Assembly (NCBI RefSeq): GCF_964204645.1
Contig: NC_134029.1
Span: 8,856,850 to 8,920,849, forward strand
DNA from: Tubulanus polymorphus
Lineage: Eukaryota > Nemertea > Palaeonemertea > Tubulaniformes > Tubulanidae
DNA length: 64,000 nucleotides
Direction: 5' to 3'
Shown here: in pieces, positions 47,757-57,729 of the stretch
Layout of the letters: the number at the start of each line of letters is the position of its first letter
Numbering within the stretch: position 1 is the stretch's first letter
Translations under genes and position numbers: made by a program
The notes under the pieces: model-generated
What the model was told of the DNA's origin: nothing
The model's database searches: none
Seen by the model: only the letters and a program-made list of their open reading frames with translations

Positions 47757-48674
47757 ATGAAACGCCAACCGTTGCAAAAACTCCCCGTTTTGCGGAACGG
47801 AAATGACGTCATCACGCCGCCCGTCAATACCCCGACGAGCGACCGTGAATTCGTGTATCCGCCTAGTAGCCAATCACGACGCCTCCGCTCTGACTCTCGC
47901 TCCAGCATGGGGACATCGGCGTCGTTCCGCAGCGGTCGAAGCTCCGTATGCGACGATTCGAGCGATCAAGAATCACGCCGACAACCGTCCCGATCGGACT
48001 CGAGGGCCAGTCTCGCGACTCGTAAAATATCGATGATCGAAACTTCGCGCTCCCAAGCAACCGTCAAAGCGAAAACGAGCGTTCCGAATTTCGCGTCATT
48101 CTCCAAAAAAGTGATGCACATGATGAGCTTCAAACGCCAGCTCGGATTCGGGAAAAGGGATCCGTATGAAAACGACCCGTTCGGTCCCATTCGAGAATTG
48201 CCCCGAATGCCGCGATTTAGCGCTACTTTGTCCGCCGAAGCACAGTACGCCATGATGAAAGGCTACGAAGACCTATTGGTCGGTTATTTGAAACAATACT
48301 ACCCCGAAAACGCGCTCTTTCTCCCGCGCACGAAAACTCCTCCGACCAAAAACATGAAAGTAGTTACCGTAGATATTCTGGACAACGAAAGCGTCCGCGA
48401 AATCGAGAAAGAGTCCGAAATTACCGAAACTGGTCGCACCGGGCAGATCGTACCTCACATGGTCCAGAGAGCGAACACCGAACCGGCTCGAAAGCAACTC
48501 GTAGTAACCTACCGCTTCCAGAATGCCATGGACATACTGGATGCCGTGAAAAAAGAGAAGGGCTACCATGTCACGTCTCCGAGGCCCTTGAAAAGAGACA
48601 TCACCCCGGTTATGTATTATAAATCGTGGGCGAATCACTGGGGAGATGAATTTAAATTCATGAGGAATAAATAA
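47757..48674 (+). CDS. Uncharacterised Ser/Arg-rich 305-residue protein, single coding exon
   Basis: I do not recognise this protein. It is a long open frame of 305 codons in a window where chance frames rarely exceed 130, and its third-position CG-rich codon use differs from the AT-rich surroundings. The N-terminal 110 residues are rich in Ser and Arg (for example SRRLRSDSRSSMGTS) and probably disordered. The C-terminal half is more ordered: DPFGPIRELPRMPRFSATLS, a helix-like YEDLLVGYLKQYYPENALFL, and an ending MYYKSWANHWGDEFKFMRNK. There is no signal peptide or membrane segment, so it is probably cytosolic or nuclear. A donor-like site at 46471 (gtaagc) and an acceptor-like tttcag ending at 47320 suggest a spliced 5' UTR. 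The start is the first ATG of the frame. Function is unknown. Confidence 0.8.
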   Translation: MKRQPLQKLPVLRNGNDVITPPVNTPTSDREFVYPPSSQSRRLRSDSRSSMGTSASFRSGRSSVCDDSSDQESRRQPSRSDSRASLATRKISMIETSRSQATVKAKTSVPNFASFSKKVMHMMSFKRQLGFGKRDPYENDPFGPIRELPRMPRFSATLSAEAQYAMMKGYEDLLVGYLKQYYPENALFLPRTKTPPTKNMKVVTVDILDNESVREIEKESEITETGRTGQIVPHMVQRANTEPARKQLVVTYRFQNAMDILDAVKKEKGYHVTSPRPLKRDITPVMYYKSWANHWGDEFKFMRNK

Positions 48675-50835
48675 AATGGCGACGAAAAACGACCAACGGG
48701 CAGCATGTTTGTTCGAATGATCTGCGATACTGTATTAGAAAGCAATTGACGGATCACTTTTACATATGATAAAATTTCCAATCGACTTGGCCAAAATACG
48801 ATGCGTTGCAAGAAAAGTAATCGTGCTCTGAACGAAAGAACATCGATCAGTTCAGTAATCTTATAACAAAGGGTTTGTGGCATACTGCGTTTTTCTTGGA
48901 ATTTCAACTGTAATTAGCGTTAACCGAAAAAACTCTAGGAGCTCACGCTGGGGACACTTTCCCCGAACCGCAAATAACTAAAATACCATAAAATTACCTC
49001 GCTAGCCGGGTGAAGTGAACGACTTCATTTTAATGTTAAACTGCATGACGTATTGGTTTTCGAGTAAGAAATTTTCTTTTTTTCATTCAGACGATTATAC
49101 TTTAAAAAAAATCAAACTGCGTCGAGATTTATTTTTGTAGTATTTATTCAGATGGTTCATTTTCCAAACAGGAAACAACACAAGAATACTCATTGACGAT
49201 GATGAAGGGGGGGGGGTGGTCGATGAATGATGAGCGTATGTATAATTGAATGGTATTTTACGTCTCTTATAAAGCGAATGTATAAAATTGGGAAAACTTT
49301 GTTACGGAGCGATACTACATGTTTCAACTACATTTATTCAACAAAAAATGATGTCAAATAATGATTCAAAGTTCTGGAGTATATAATGACTAATTCTACA
49401 TAATAACTAAGCAATTTTTGCATAATAATACCTTATGTTGCTATCGTATTATGTATATATCATGTTTGCCTCGCTATTTTTCCATTTTAACCAATGGCTC
49501 AGTCGTAAGTATATGGAGCGTATATATATGTATGTGACGTTTAATTCATATGTTAGACTTCTATTTTCGACGTACTCGAATCTATATATTTAATAAACAA
49601 ATTATTCGACAAAAGCATTTCATTTCGCGTAGAAAGTGGAATTTTCTTGCTCGGCGTGTGTGGACGGTATTCAAAGCGTGAAGTGGCCGGGATTTTGCGC
49701 TTAAGTGGTCTATAATTAGCGATGAATCGAACGCAATGACAGTCGCTTTCTCGACGATAAGCTCGACAAACAAAATTCATATTTGCCCGGTAAATAAGCG
49801 CACAAAACACGCTCAAATTAGCCCGTTTTATAGATTCAAACACTCCAATTTACTACGAATCACATATGGTCAACAGTGCTCTTTTGTCGGTTCGTGGTTG
49901 AGTCACAGTGATGAGAAAAACCTCGAAAATATGTGACCGGAATATAAGACATATTCGATGTTCCCGACATCGGTAGCACGTGTCCGCGTAATATGCAAAT
50001 TCCAGAAAACCTACAATTAGAAAGTAAATCTCTGCGAGTAACGACGTTTCGACTTGATATTATATTTCATTTCCGAAAACGGCTTTTGAAAATGACTCGT
50101 ATAATTGAGTCGAAATGTCACTACTAAAAAACCTCACGTCATATGCATTAAAAATAATTTTCCTATGGCACGCTGATAAAATTCTATATTCGATATCATA
50201 ATTTGAATTATATATCATGTTTTGCCAGCAGGGGTTTACGCAGGCGTTCTGGGATATGAGACAAAAATATTTCGGAATTAAGTCTGACATAATCATATTT
50301 CGGAACAGGATCGTCAACTTTTTCAATTTGATCGAATTTCATTCGAATTTCTTTTTCCGCGATAATACGCTAGAATCAATTCCTATTTATTTCTAATCGA
50401 CGGAAATTCCCACTACCTGCTGTCCTTCCTGGGGACATTTCCATTCGAAGTTAAACGTTCACTCAACGCATTCACTCCGAGATAATAACTCGCTATAGAA
50501 TATTTTACATCGAATAAAAAGATTTTCCGAATTTATTCTGGGACTGATATTGCCCATATATTTCAAGCGGTGTGAAATGGCTTTCATTGGCCGTGTGAAT
50601 ATTTCGTCTCAAGTATGTCGTCCGTCGAAATAGTTCCCACGAAGTGCTGTTATACATTACAACATATTAAGTACATGGAAATATTCTACCCGTCGCGTGC
50701 GTGTGGATGGCCATAAAAAGCCACGAGCTAATTAATCTTATATGCCCGACTCACGGGGAACATTAGACCGTTTTCATGTACGTTTTGTTATCAAAATAAA
50801 AGGCAACTCGCACATTTTATAGACCGCCATCGCTT

Positions 50836-51108
50836 TGCCAGGGTTTGATTGCCTCCCGCCGAAGCTCACGCCAAAACAAACCCTGATAGCAAACCTTTCA
50901 TTGGAAGGTCTGTAGCTCAAGATTTCTCGGGCAGATGTTGCCGCTAAGCGGCCACAATGTATTAAGCCAATCTGATTCATTGTTTTTCACTTGGCAAGAC
51001 ATTTAGACAGGCTCAGCGGCAATCGTCCACCCAAGAAATCTTTGGCAATGTAGCAGACCAATAATGAGTTTGTGGGTTTTGTGTTGGCTGGAGGCAATCA
51101 CACCCTGA
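50836..51108. mobile_element. Palindromic element of about 273 bp
   Basis: The left GCCAGGGTTTGATTGCCTCC, AAGGTCTGTAGC and GATGTTGCCGCTAAGC pair with the right GCTCAGCGGCAATCGTCC, ATGTAGCAGACC and GGAGGCAATCACACCCTGAG. No ORF. MITE-like. Confidence 0.75.
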
Positions 51109-51128
51109 GAAGCTAGGATGATTATAGA

Positions 51129-51173
51129 CGTATAAGTCCTTACATGTACATATGGAAGGACTTATACGTATAC
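51129..51173. repeat. Perfect 15 bp stem hairpin
   Basis: ACGTATAAGTCCTT and AAGGACTTATACGT are exact inverted complements with a short loop ACATGTACATATGG. It lies about 430 bp beyond the stop of the F-box gene. Confidence 0.75.
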
Positions 51174-51604
51174 GTACATATATGGATTATCTTCCTCGTG
51201 ATTTTGGTTTAAGTTATATTCGCTACAGAGATTATAGGGTTAGTTTTATTTTTCAAAACTTAAACAGATTTAATTTGAACCCGCCTCTGGCAACGTATTT
51301 TCATATCGTAATTGGTCATCGCACAACGGCCATTAAAGTATGCATCAACGAACATCGCTAGCTGAACGCCAATCGCTATATCAAACATTATAAACGATTA
51401 GGTCTATTGATAATTGATGCAGAAGGATTTTACTGTACAAAAGTATTTGATAATGTACAATCAGCAATTTCTGCTCAGCTAGTGGTGTTCTAATATTCAT
51501 CATCAATACAGATCCATATGCTGAAACAGAGAAAGTACTTGAGAGTAACAGAGATACAATTACGATGCTTAATATAACATGTTATCTAAACCGCCACTTG
51601 TCAC

Positions 51605-52948
51605 CTAATTACTGGGTCCGCACAGCTTTACGAACTCTTTGTCCGTAAGGGGGCGCCAGTTTTCACCAAAAATCTTCGATACCTCCTCTTGCATGCGTTC
51701 GTACGATCGCGAATTCGTTTTCAACCAGTTGTAAAATTCCGGCGACCAGTTCGGCTCTCTCGGCCAGTCCATGCGTTTGATGACGGCGTTCAAACGCACG
51801 TAGAACGTCTGCAGTTGCCGGCATTCCCTGGCGATGAGCAGCACCGTGGCCGTCGAGACGCGATCTCTTACGACGAGCGTTTGCAATTTCGAACAGCTTC
51901 TGACGAGTAACAGTAACGACGAGTCGGCTCGTTCGTTAAACGAGCGGCCGTTATGAGTTCTGGGCAGACATTTATGGCCGTAGAACTGCAGAGTGTCGCC
52001 GTACAAATCAGCGGTGGTTATTACCGACGACGCAGAAATAAGAGTATACGGGGTTTCATAGACGACGGCGTTGACCGGGGCTCCGATTTGGTGCAATATG
52101 TCTTCGCGTGACTGTCCGATTACCTGTAGTTTGACTCGCATACGGGAGCAGATCTTTCGAGCTTCGTACCAAGCCTCTGGACTGACGGGAATAAGGGTTT
52201 TCGGGGTGTATTGGTCCTGCGTGATGACTAACTCGGGCAGGCCGTTTTGAGATAGCATGATGATTATTTCATCGTTCAAATTGTGCGGGCTTATGGTCAA
52301 CGTTTGTAACACGTGAAACATGGGTACGTGAAATTGAGGACAGTTATCCTGCGAAGAATTTAGCATTTCCAACGTGACCACAGTATCGGCGCAATTCCTC
52401 GTCAAGTCTGCTAATAACACCTGCGCATCGGCGTTGCCTAACAACAACTGGTTCAGTTTGAGGTACTTAATGCCGCGTAGGTTCGCGAGAAACTTCCTAA
52501 ACTCGGCGAAAATCTGACCACCGGTTCCGTAGACGAACGTGCCCGATTGGCCGCGACTTTCGCACGAGAACGTGAAGTGAAACGCGTCCAGCAAAGGCAT
52601 CGGGTATTCGTCGAAAAACTCCTGAAACGCGACTAGAACGTGTAGTATTTCGTACAGATTGTAAAAATCTGAAATCGGTGTGAAAACGATACTGCTGAAC
52701 AAATGTCCAACTCTTCCGAGACATCGTTGTATTCGTTTGTGTTCGAGCTCTCGTGAATAGCCCTTGTACATGGTAAACTTGCGTCGGGTAAAAGACCGAT
52801 CGGTGATGATCATAGTGCGCCAGACACTTCGCGAGAACACGCTCTCCTGCCACGATTTGCATACCAGTGAACAACTGTATCTATCTTTCATCGGCAACAG
52901 AGAAAAAATCTCTTCGAGCAATAGCGATGGCAGGTACTCCCAATCCAT
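51605..52948 (-). CDS. F-box protein, FBXO39/FBXO33-like, single exon
   Basis: The 447-residue ORF starts with a typical F-box at residues 4-46: EYLPSLLLEEIFSLLPMKDR, then SLVCKSWQ and SVWRTMII. This domain binds Skp1 and brings substrates to SCF ubiquitin ligases. The remainder has leucine-rich-repeat-like helices and strands (for example LRGIKYLKLNQLLLG, LQTLVVRDRVS), as in FBXO39 and FBXO33, whose length is similar. The C-terminus is acidic and aromatic (WRPLTDKEFVKLCGPSN). The gene is intronless here. A minus-strand AATAAA at 51250-51245, about 350 bp past the stop, is a candidate polyadenylation signal. The F-box is clear; the specific orthologue is uncertain. Confidence 0.9.
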   Translation of the reverse strand: MDWEYLPSLLLEEIFSLLPMKDRYSCSLVCKSWQESVFSRSVWRTMIITDRSFTRRKFTMYKGYSRELEHKRIQRCLGRVGHLFSSIVFTPISDFYNLYEILHVLVAFQEFFDEYPMPLLDAFHFTFSCESRGQSGTFVYGTGGQIFAEFRKFLANLRGIKYLKLNQLLLGNADAQVLLADLTRNCADTVVTLEMLNSSQDNCPQFHVPMFHVLQTLTISPHNLNDEIIIMLSQNGLPELVITQDQYTPKTLIPVSPEAWYEARKICSRMRVKLQVIGQSREDILHQIGAPVNAVVYETPYTLISASSVITTADLYGDTLQFYGHKCLPRTHNGRSFNERADSSLLLLVRSCSKLQTLVVRDRVSTATVLLIARECRQLQTFYVRLNAVIKRMDWPREPNWSPEFYNWLKTNSRSYERMQEEVSKIFGENWRPLTDKEFVKLCGPSN

Positions 52949-53882
52949 TCCTCTTCAATTGCCTACAAGAAGATTATAGTGACAATGCCGAATCGATGTT
53001 TCATATTTTTCCGATATATGCTGATGCCATTATTGAATGTAAACGTTCGGGTTATTCTATACAACGGAACATCAATATCGCATGCATCTTGTAGGGCCGG
53101 TCCTTACAAAGTCGACCTTGTATAGCCGTCTGAATGTCTTCCACCGAAAGATTAAATTGTTTCGACTTACTTCTCAAAGTTACGTATACATCACTAGGTT
53201 CTGGTGGTAAAACCTCCCATTCTGTTGCTGTACGTAGAACATACGCACTTCTTATTGCATATACTTTTCATAGTAACCCATCGCGTTCTGAGGTACTGCA
53301 TACGGCCCCTATTTATAGTTCCCTGTTTAATCTTGCAGTCTACAGTTGCTGGGAATAGATATCAGTGTAACTGCTTTATTCCGCCAGAGAGCACATAGAG
53401 ACGACAGTGAAAGGCAAAATGGTTCGACGCGGAAGTTTCATATAGAACTGTTGTTTCTACGATTCGTCCGTATGAAGGACAAAAAGATACAACCGGCCAA
53501 AATAGCTTAAACTTTTTCATGAAACTGGACCCTGGGGCCATTCGCATATGGTTTAGATTTATGACCCAGTCTTTGACCAACTTTATTTCTGTAGCCAATC
53601 CTACAACTTGAGACCAATCTAAAGATTAAATACCACTTTTTGGCTGTGCAACTAAAAAAATTGGCAATTTGTGGCAACAATGCAGGTTTGATCTTCACTT
53701 TTTTCATTCACAGGTTAATTTTGACAAACTTTTGAGCAACTATAGCTAGGTTCGTTAGTAGTTTTGTCACGCTGCGTTTCTAAAAAAAATTAAGTGATAA
53801 GATTGAAGGAACATTTTCTCCTGTAAAAGTTCTCATACTTTTTCTTAAGTAAATCAATGATCAATGATATCAATATCAAACA
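52949..53882. other. Upstream of the F-box gene; nothing assigned
   Basis: It should contain the F-box gene's promoter and 5' UTR (minus strand). Overlapping frames of 64 to 78 codons show no domain, and no clear core promoter motif was found. Confidence 0.4.
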
Positions 53883-53884
53883 CC

Positions 53885-54676
53885 AGGGTCCTTATTCACT
53901 AACGTTACGCAAGTTTGCGTTGCGGCACCATTTGCGACGAAAATCAGTTTGCGTTGCGTGGTATTCACTAAACTCCTCGCAAAAAGTGATTCGCAATTTA
54001 ACAAGCAAAGGGAACCAGTCTAATTGTAGAACCTCATTGCAGATTGATATATTGCGTCAATATCTTCTTTTACCGCCTCCATAGCTTCTTGCGGTGACCT
54101 CATTGAAAACAATTTTTTTTATTTGATTTGATTTAACACCAAAGGAACAATCATCATATCTGAATTAACATAACATTTCAAATATTCATCATCCATAATG
54201 GGGAATGGACGTACCTTTCTTGATCGATTTTATGATTTTGGTATTTGAGAATACATAAATATTTAATTCATTCTTAAAGGTCTTTTCTTGATAAGATAAT
54301 TTTGTATAAGTGATATAACGATGAGGTTTGCCCACACCATAGGGCAAATATATTGGTGAATAGAGTCTTAACTAACAATCAATCCCATGTTGGGCCCTGG
54401 AAAAAGTTAGTTGGGTACCGGTCTATAAAACCGTACCTTGAAAAATATCAATCATTTACGTAATCTGACTTTGAAATGCCACGAAAGTATCGTTTAAGTG
54501 GAAAATGAGAGTTAAGGGGTGCCCCTTAGTTCAAGCAGATTTGTGGGAAAAATTGATGAATTTGCGAGGAAAATATTTGCGTGGATTTTAGTGAATACGG
54601 AGATATTCGCAAATTTGGAGTTACAGGAGGATTTGCGATGAGAAATGGGTTGCGTGGCGTTTGTGAATAAGGTCCC
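53885..54676. mobile_element. Non-autonomous inverted-repeat transposon of about 790 bp
   Basis: The left end GGGTCCTTATTCACTAACG is mirrored by the right end GTTTGTGAATAAGGTCCC. Each end has a second inner TATTCACTAAA/TTTAGTGAATA motif and many TTTGCG/CGCAAA units. There is no long ORF. The element at 22121-22668 has related GGGACCGTATTCACTAAG ends. Confidence 0.8.
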
Positions 54677-54679
54677 AGC

Positions 54680-55396
54680 TTGGAGTAATCATTTGTCAAA
54701 AGATTACTCTTAGGTCCCAGGTACGTAAGAAGAAGGTCAAGTCCATATGGATTTTTGGTGGCTCAAGTTCAAACCTGATTGAAATATCACGCCTTTCGAC
54801 TGCGTAAAATGAGGGAAATAGTCGATCGGACGGTGTCGCAATTGTATTTGCGTGACGAGGGACTGAGGACCGTACGCTGGCGCCATCTATCCCTAAGACT
54901 TAACGTGGTCATCGTGGATGTTCCGTAGCCGAATTTGTCCGATCATCGCATATAGGCCTATCTGCCTTTGCCCCAGTCCCTGGTTACGTAAATGGCTGTT
55001 TTATACCTAGAAATGCTTTCTGGTGGTTAGCGGGCGGTACCTCATTCCAGATGCTCAAGTCTTAGCCAATTTATTTTTTTTCTTATTTTTAAAAGAAATT
55101 ATGTATGACTAATTATGTAAGTTTTCCATACTATGATCGTCATTCGAAACAAAAACAACCCAAATTTATCAAATTTGAGCTGCTGAAGCTTAAAGTGGTT
55201 AAGTTTGAATCATTGGTCTCATTGAAAACACGAAGTTACCTACAGCAGATTTAAAACCAAAAATCGTAGTTAAACCTTCTTGTAGACTTATCAATCACCA
55301 TAAAAGCGCTATCCTCGAATGCCACAGTAGCGTTTGGTCGTTTGGTAATGTCACTAAGGGAAACAACAATCCTGATCGTTCACGTGGAGAAACGGG
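54680..55396. other. Upstream of the small membrane ORF; nothing assigned
   Basis: The promoter of the 55397/55641 pair should lie here, but no TATA box or clear first exon was recognised. Confidence 0.35.
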
Positions 55397-55600
55397 ATGA
55401 AATACGATATGGCATTATTCATGAAGTTTGCTGACGCAGTTTATGATTTAAATAATTATACTGTAAGTGATGGGCATACGAACAAAACCGTTGAATTTGT
55501 GACACCTGCAGTTGGCATCGCAATTGCTGTTTTCATCATCTCGATCACGGTTTTCTGTTTTGTCGTTGCAATTTGCATATGCATCAACATGGCCGATTAG
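55397..55600 (+). CDS. Small single-pass membrane protein (67 residues)
   Basis: This is a short frame that looks real by composition. It has a polar N-terminus with two Asn-X-Thr glycosylation sites (NYT, NKT), then a long hydrophobic helix at residues 36-63 (VGIAIAVFIISITVFCFVVA and on) and a very short tail, INMAD. It has no N-terminal signal peptide. It stops 40 bp before the start of the death-domain ORF, in another frame, so the two could share one transcript, or this could be an upstream ORF. No homologue is recognised, and a spurious ORF remains possible. Confidence 0.4.
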   Translation: MKYDMALFMKFADAVYDLNNYTVSDGHTNKTVEFVTPAVGIAIAVFIISITVFCFVVAICICINMAD

Positions 55601-55640
55601 AAAGCATATGACAACCCTTAAATTCTGACTCAATTTATAA

Positions 55641-56357
55641 ATGATGAAGGTAATATGGAACAGTTGCTGGGCTGAAGGGCTTATATTTAGTCTGGTAGCG
55701 ATCGCCTGGTTTGTATCTGGAACCACGGACATGAATAGCAGGGAACTGCAAATGGTATCCGATCATTTGTCGCCAAAAGAATGTCGAAAATTGGCAGAAG
55801 CACTGCGCGTTAAATCATGGAGAATAACGAAAAATCTAACCGGGCACTCCATTCATGATGTCCCGTGCTTCGATTTGCTCAAACAATGGGACGAAGGAAT
55901 TGCGAAAAACGAAACATTCCACGTACTCGCGCAGCGATTACAACAATTAGGTCACACTGAACTCGCGTCAAAACTCTCCAAAACGGTTTATCACGAAAAA
56001 GCTTCGACTCTTAAGCGATTATTTAAGAAATTGGAGAACGATGTCCGCGAAGACTCCAATGGGAGTCCTCTTATGGGCGCAGCTCGACCGGATATTAAGG
56101 AAACGCCGTCAGATGACGTCAGAGATGAAGCCGACGAGTTCAAGCCAGGTTGGTCGGCGTTAGAGGTCGCTAGTATCGCTCTCTCGTCGGTGTCAATTAC
56201 GCTGCTTTCGTGTTTAGTTTTATGCGTATGTTGTCAAAGAGACGGACCGAACTGCGGCCGCCGGATTCCTGGATACGAACGTTTACGTCGTAGTTTTTAT
56301 CAACAGATTATCGGTAAACCGGAACCGCCAGACGAAAACCTGTTTCTGCTATTGTAG
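55641..56357 (+). CDS. Membrane protein with a death domain, probably facing outward
   Basis: The 238-residue ORF has a hydrophobic N-terminal segment (residues 13-28), a death-domain-like region (about 36-118), an acidic linker, a second hydrophobic helix (about 173-197) and a basic tail. The death-fold pattern includes LSPKECRKLAEALRVKSWRI, CFDLLKQW and HVLAQRLQQLGHTELASKLS. If the N-terminus is a signal peptide and the basic tail is cytosolic, the domain faces outside or the ER lumen, unlike receptors such as TNFR or UNC5. Two Asn-X-Thr sites (residues 65 and 90) fall inside it and agree with that. Membrane proteins of this layout seem to occur in lophotrochozoans, from memory. The ORF is single exon, with AATAAA at 56897-56902. 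Confidence 0.82.
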   Translation: MMKVIWNSCWAEGLIFSLVAIAWFVSGTTDMNSRELQMVSDHLSPKECRKLAEALRVKSWRITKNLTGHSIHDVPCFDLLKQWDEGIAKNETFHVLAQRLQQLGHTELASKLSKTVYHEKASTLKRLFKKLENDVREDSNGSPLMGAARPDIKETPSDDVRDEADEFKPGWSALEVASIALSSVSITLLSCLVLCVCCQRDGPNCGRRIPGYERLRRSFYQQIIGKPEPPDENLFLLL

Positions 56358-56896
56358 GCACAACTGCGCACTTTCTACGTAAAGATATGCTGAGTACAGT
56401 AGTGTGCTTGTTCATTATTTGTAAAAAGAGTATGGTCAGTTTGTCCAGTGGGTCGAGGGTCCATGGAGTAGGGAAATTCCGTTTTAAGCTCTGAACTTTG
56501 AAACTGTGGTTACAGAAGTATTGGAAGAACAATTTACATTACATCTATTTAGTCTAATCGTATTTAAAGCAATCTTCGCTGTCTCTATTGCATAACAAAT
56601 TGAACCTGGCTTTTCACGGTTATACAGACTAATCATTTCATGACCGATGGGGTTCATTCGTGACCTCTACACGCAGTTGATACTAAAATCCAAACAAACG
56701 ACTAAATGAAACACTTAATCGACAACCAGCGTCGATTTTTTGTTTATCAAGATTTATTTTTCATAATATATTTATAATGATTGGTAAAATCTTTTTACAC
56801 GTCTTTTCATAGGTCATCATATAAAACGTATGCATGTACGTTACACGGGATTCCGTGTCTCATTTTCTATTGTTAATCATATTGAATTATACACGT

Positions 56897-56902
56897 AATA
56901 AA
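56897..56902 (+). terminator. Candidate polyadenylation signal of the death-domain gene
   Basis: A canonical AATAAA lies 540 bp beyond the stop codon of the death-domain ORF, with no better match nearer. This gives a plausible 3' UTR length. Confidence 0.45.
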
Positions 56903-57458
56903 CTATACATTTCGAATAGCTCGATTTTTGTCTAAACTCTTCACCCGATCAAACAATAACAGACTATAATATTCCCGTAAGGTATATTTCCTAGATTATC
57001 AGTCTATGTACACCCGTTCGACTTATCACTGGTTACGAAGACGAATTTGTCAAGGCACTGGTTCCAGAGACGGTTACTACTCAATGTGATTGTGCTAATA
57101 AAGTACTCGGGACTCGTTGACAGAAAATTGACTATGGAGGCAAACTCACAACTGCGGAATTGAATCCCGAAGCCGGTGCCACAGTCGTAAAGTCGACTTA
57201 AGAATTGAAATGTTTTCATTTCAAATCTCTCTTGCCCAGAGTCGAAATTTCACCGAACAAACCTAGAGAAAATGAGTCCGGTAGTTTTATATTACAATCA
57301 CTTGATAGCGCATTCAGATTAGAAACATATTTCATTTTCGATCTCTCCTTAACAAACCGCCGGCATAAAAAAAAAGAAGAAATCACATGTCATATTAATT
57401 TTCTCGTTCATTTAAGGCAACACAAAACAACGGATAAAGTAATACAAAACCAACCAAC

Positions 57459-57721
57459 TAGACGGGCACCAAGAACTAACTTTTTTGGCACTTCCGTTCA
57501 ATACAGATACCGTATGGACAAAATGTGAAAGTTTTGAACCTTGGCTTCACGAAATCGATATTCGTTTCCATGGAAATTGTTCCACCAGGTTCCACGAAAG
57601 CGGATATCGATTCCCTGAAGCCAAGATACAAAGCTTTCGAATGGTACCACTTGGTTATATGGTATCTCTGTTGAACGGAAGTTAATTTCTAGACTACTTT
57701 TTGTACTTTGGTGCCCGTCTA
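57459..57721. mobile_element. Palindromic 259 bp MITE flanked by TA
   Basis: The left end GACGGGCACCAAGAACTAAC and inner CTTCCGTTCAATACAGATAC are mirrored by the right end (GTATCTCTGTTGAACGGAAG, TACTTTGGTGCCCGTC). TA lies directly outside both ends (57459-57460 and 57720-57721), as expected for a Tc1/mariner-type or similar target duplication. Arms are paired almost throughout. Confidence 0.88.
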
Positions 57722-57729
57722 TATCACAG

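Larger units (their letters stand above)
48675..51604. other. Intergenic between the 305-residue ORF and the F-box gene
   Basis: No other gene is seen. It has a G-run near 49206, AT-rich sequence, the palindromic element at 50836-51108 and a strong hairpin at 51129-51173. Confidence 0.45.

Noticed and set aside
48273-48638. 121-codon minus frame
   Set aside because: It is a shadow of the 305-residue ORF on the plus strand.
49206-49218. G-run as G-quadruplex
   Set aside because: It is a single run of G without the four separated tracts needed.
52497-52874. 125-codon minus frame
   Set aside because: It is a shadow of the F-box ORF in another frame of the same strand.
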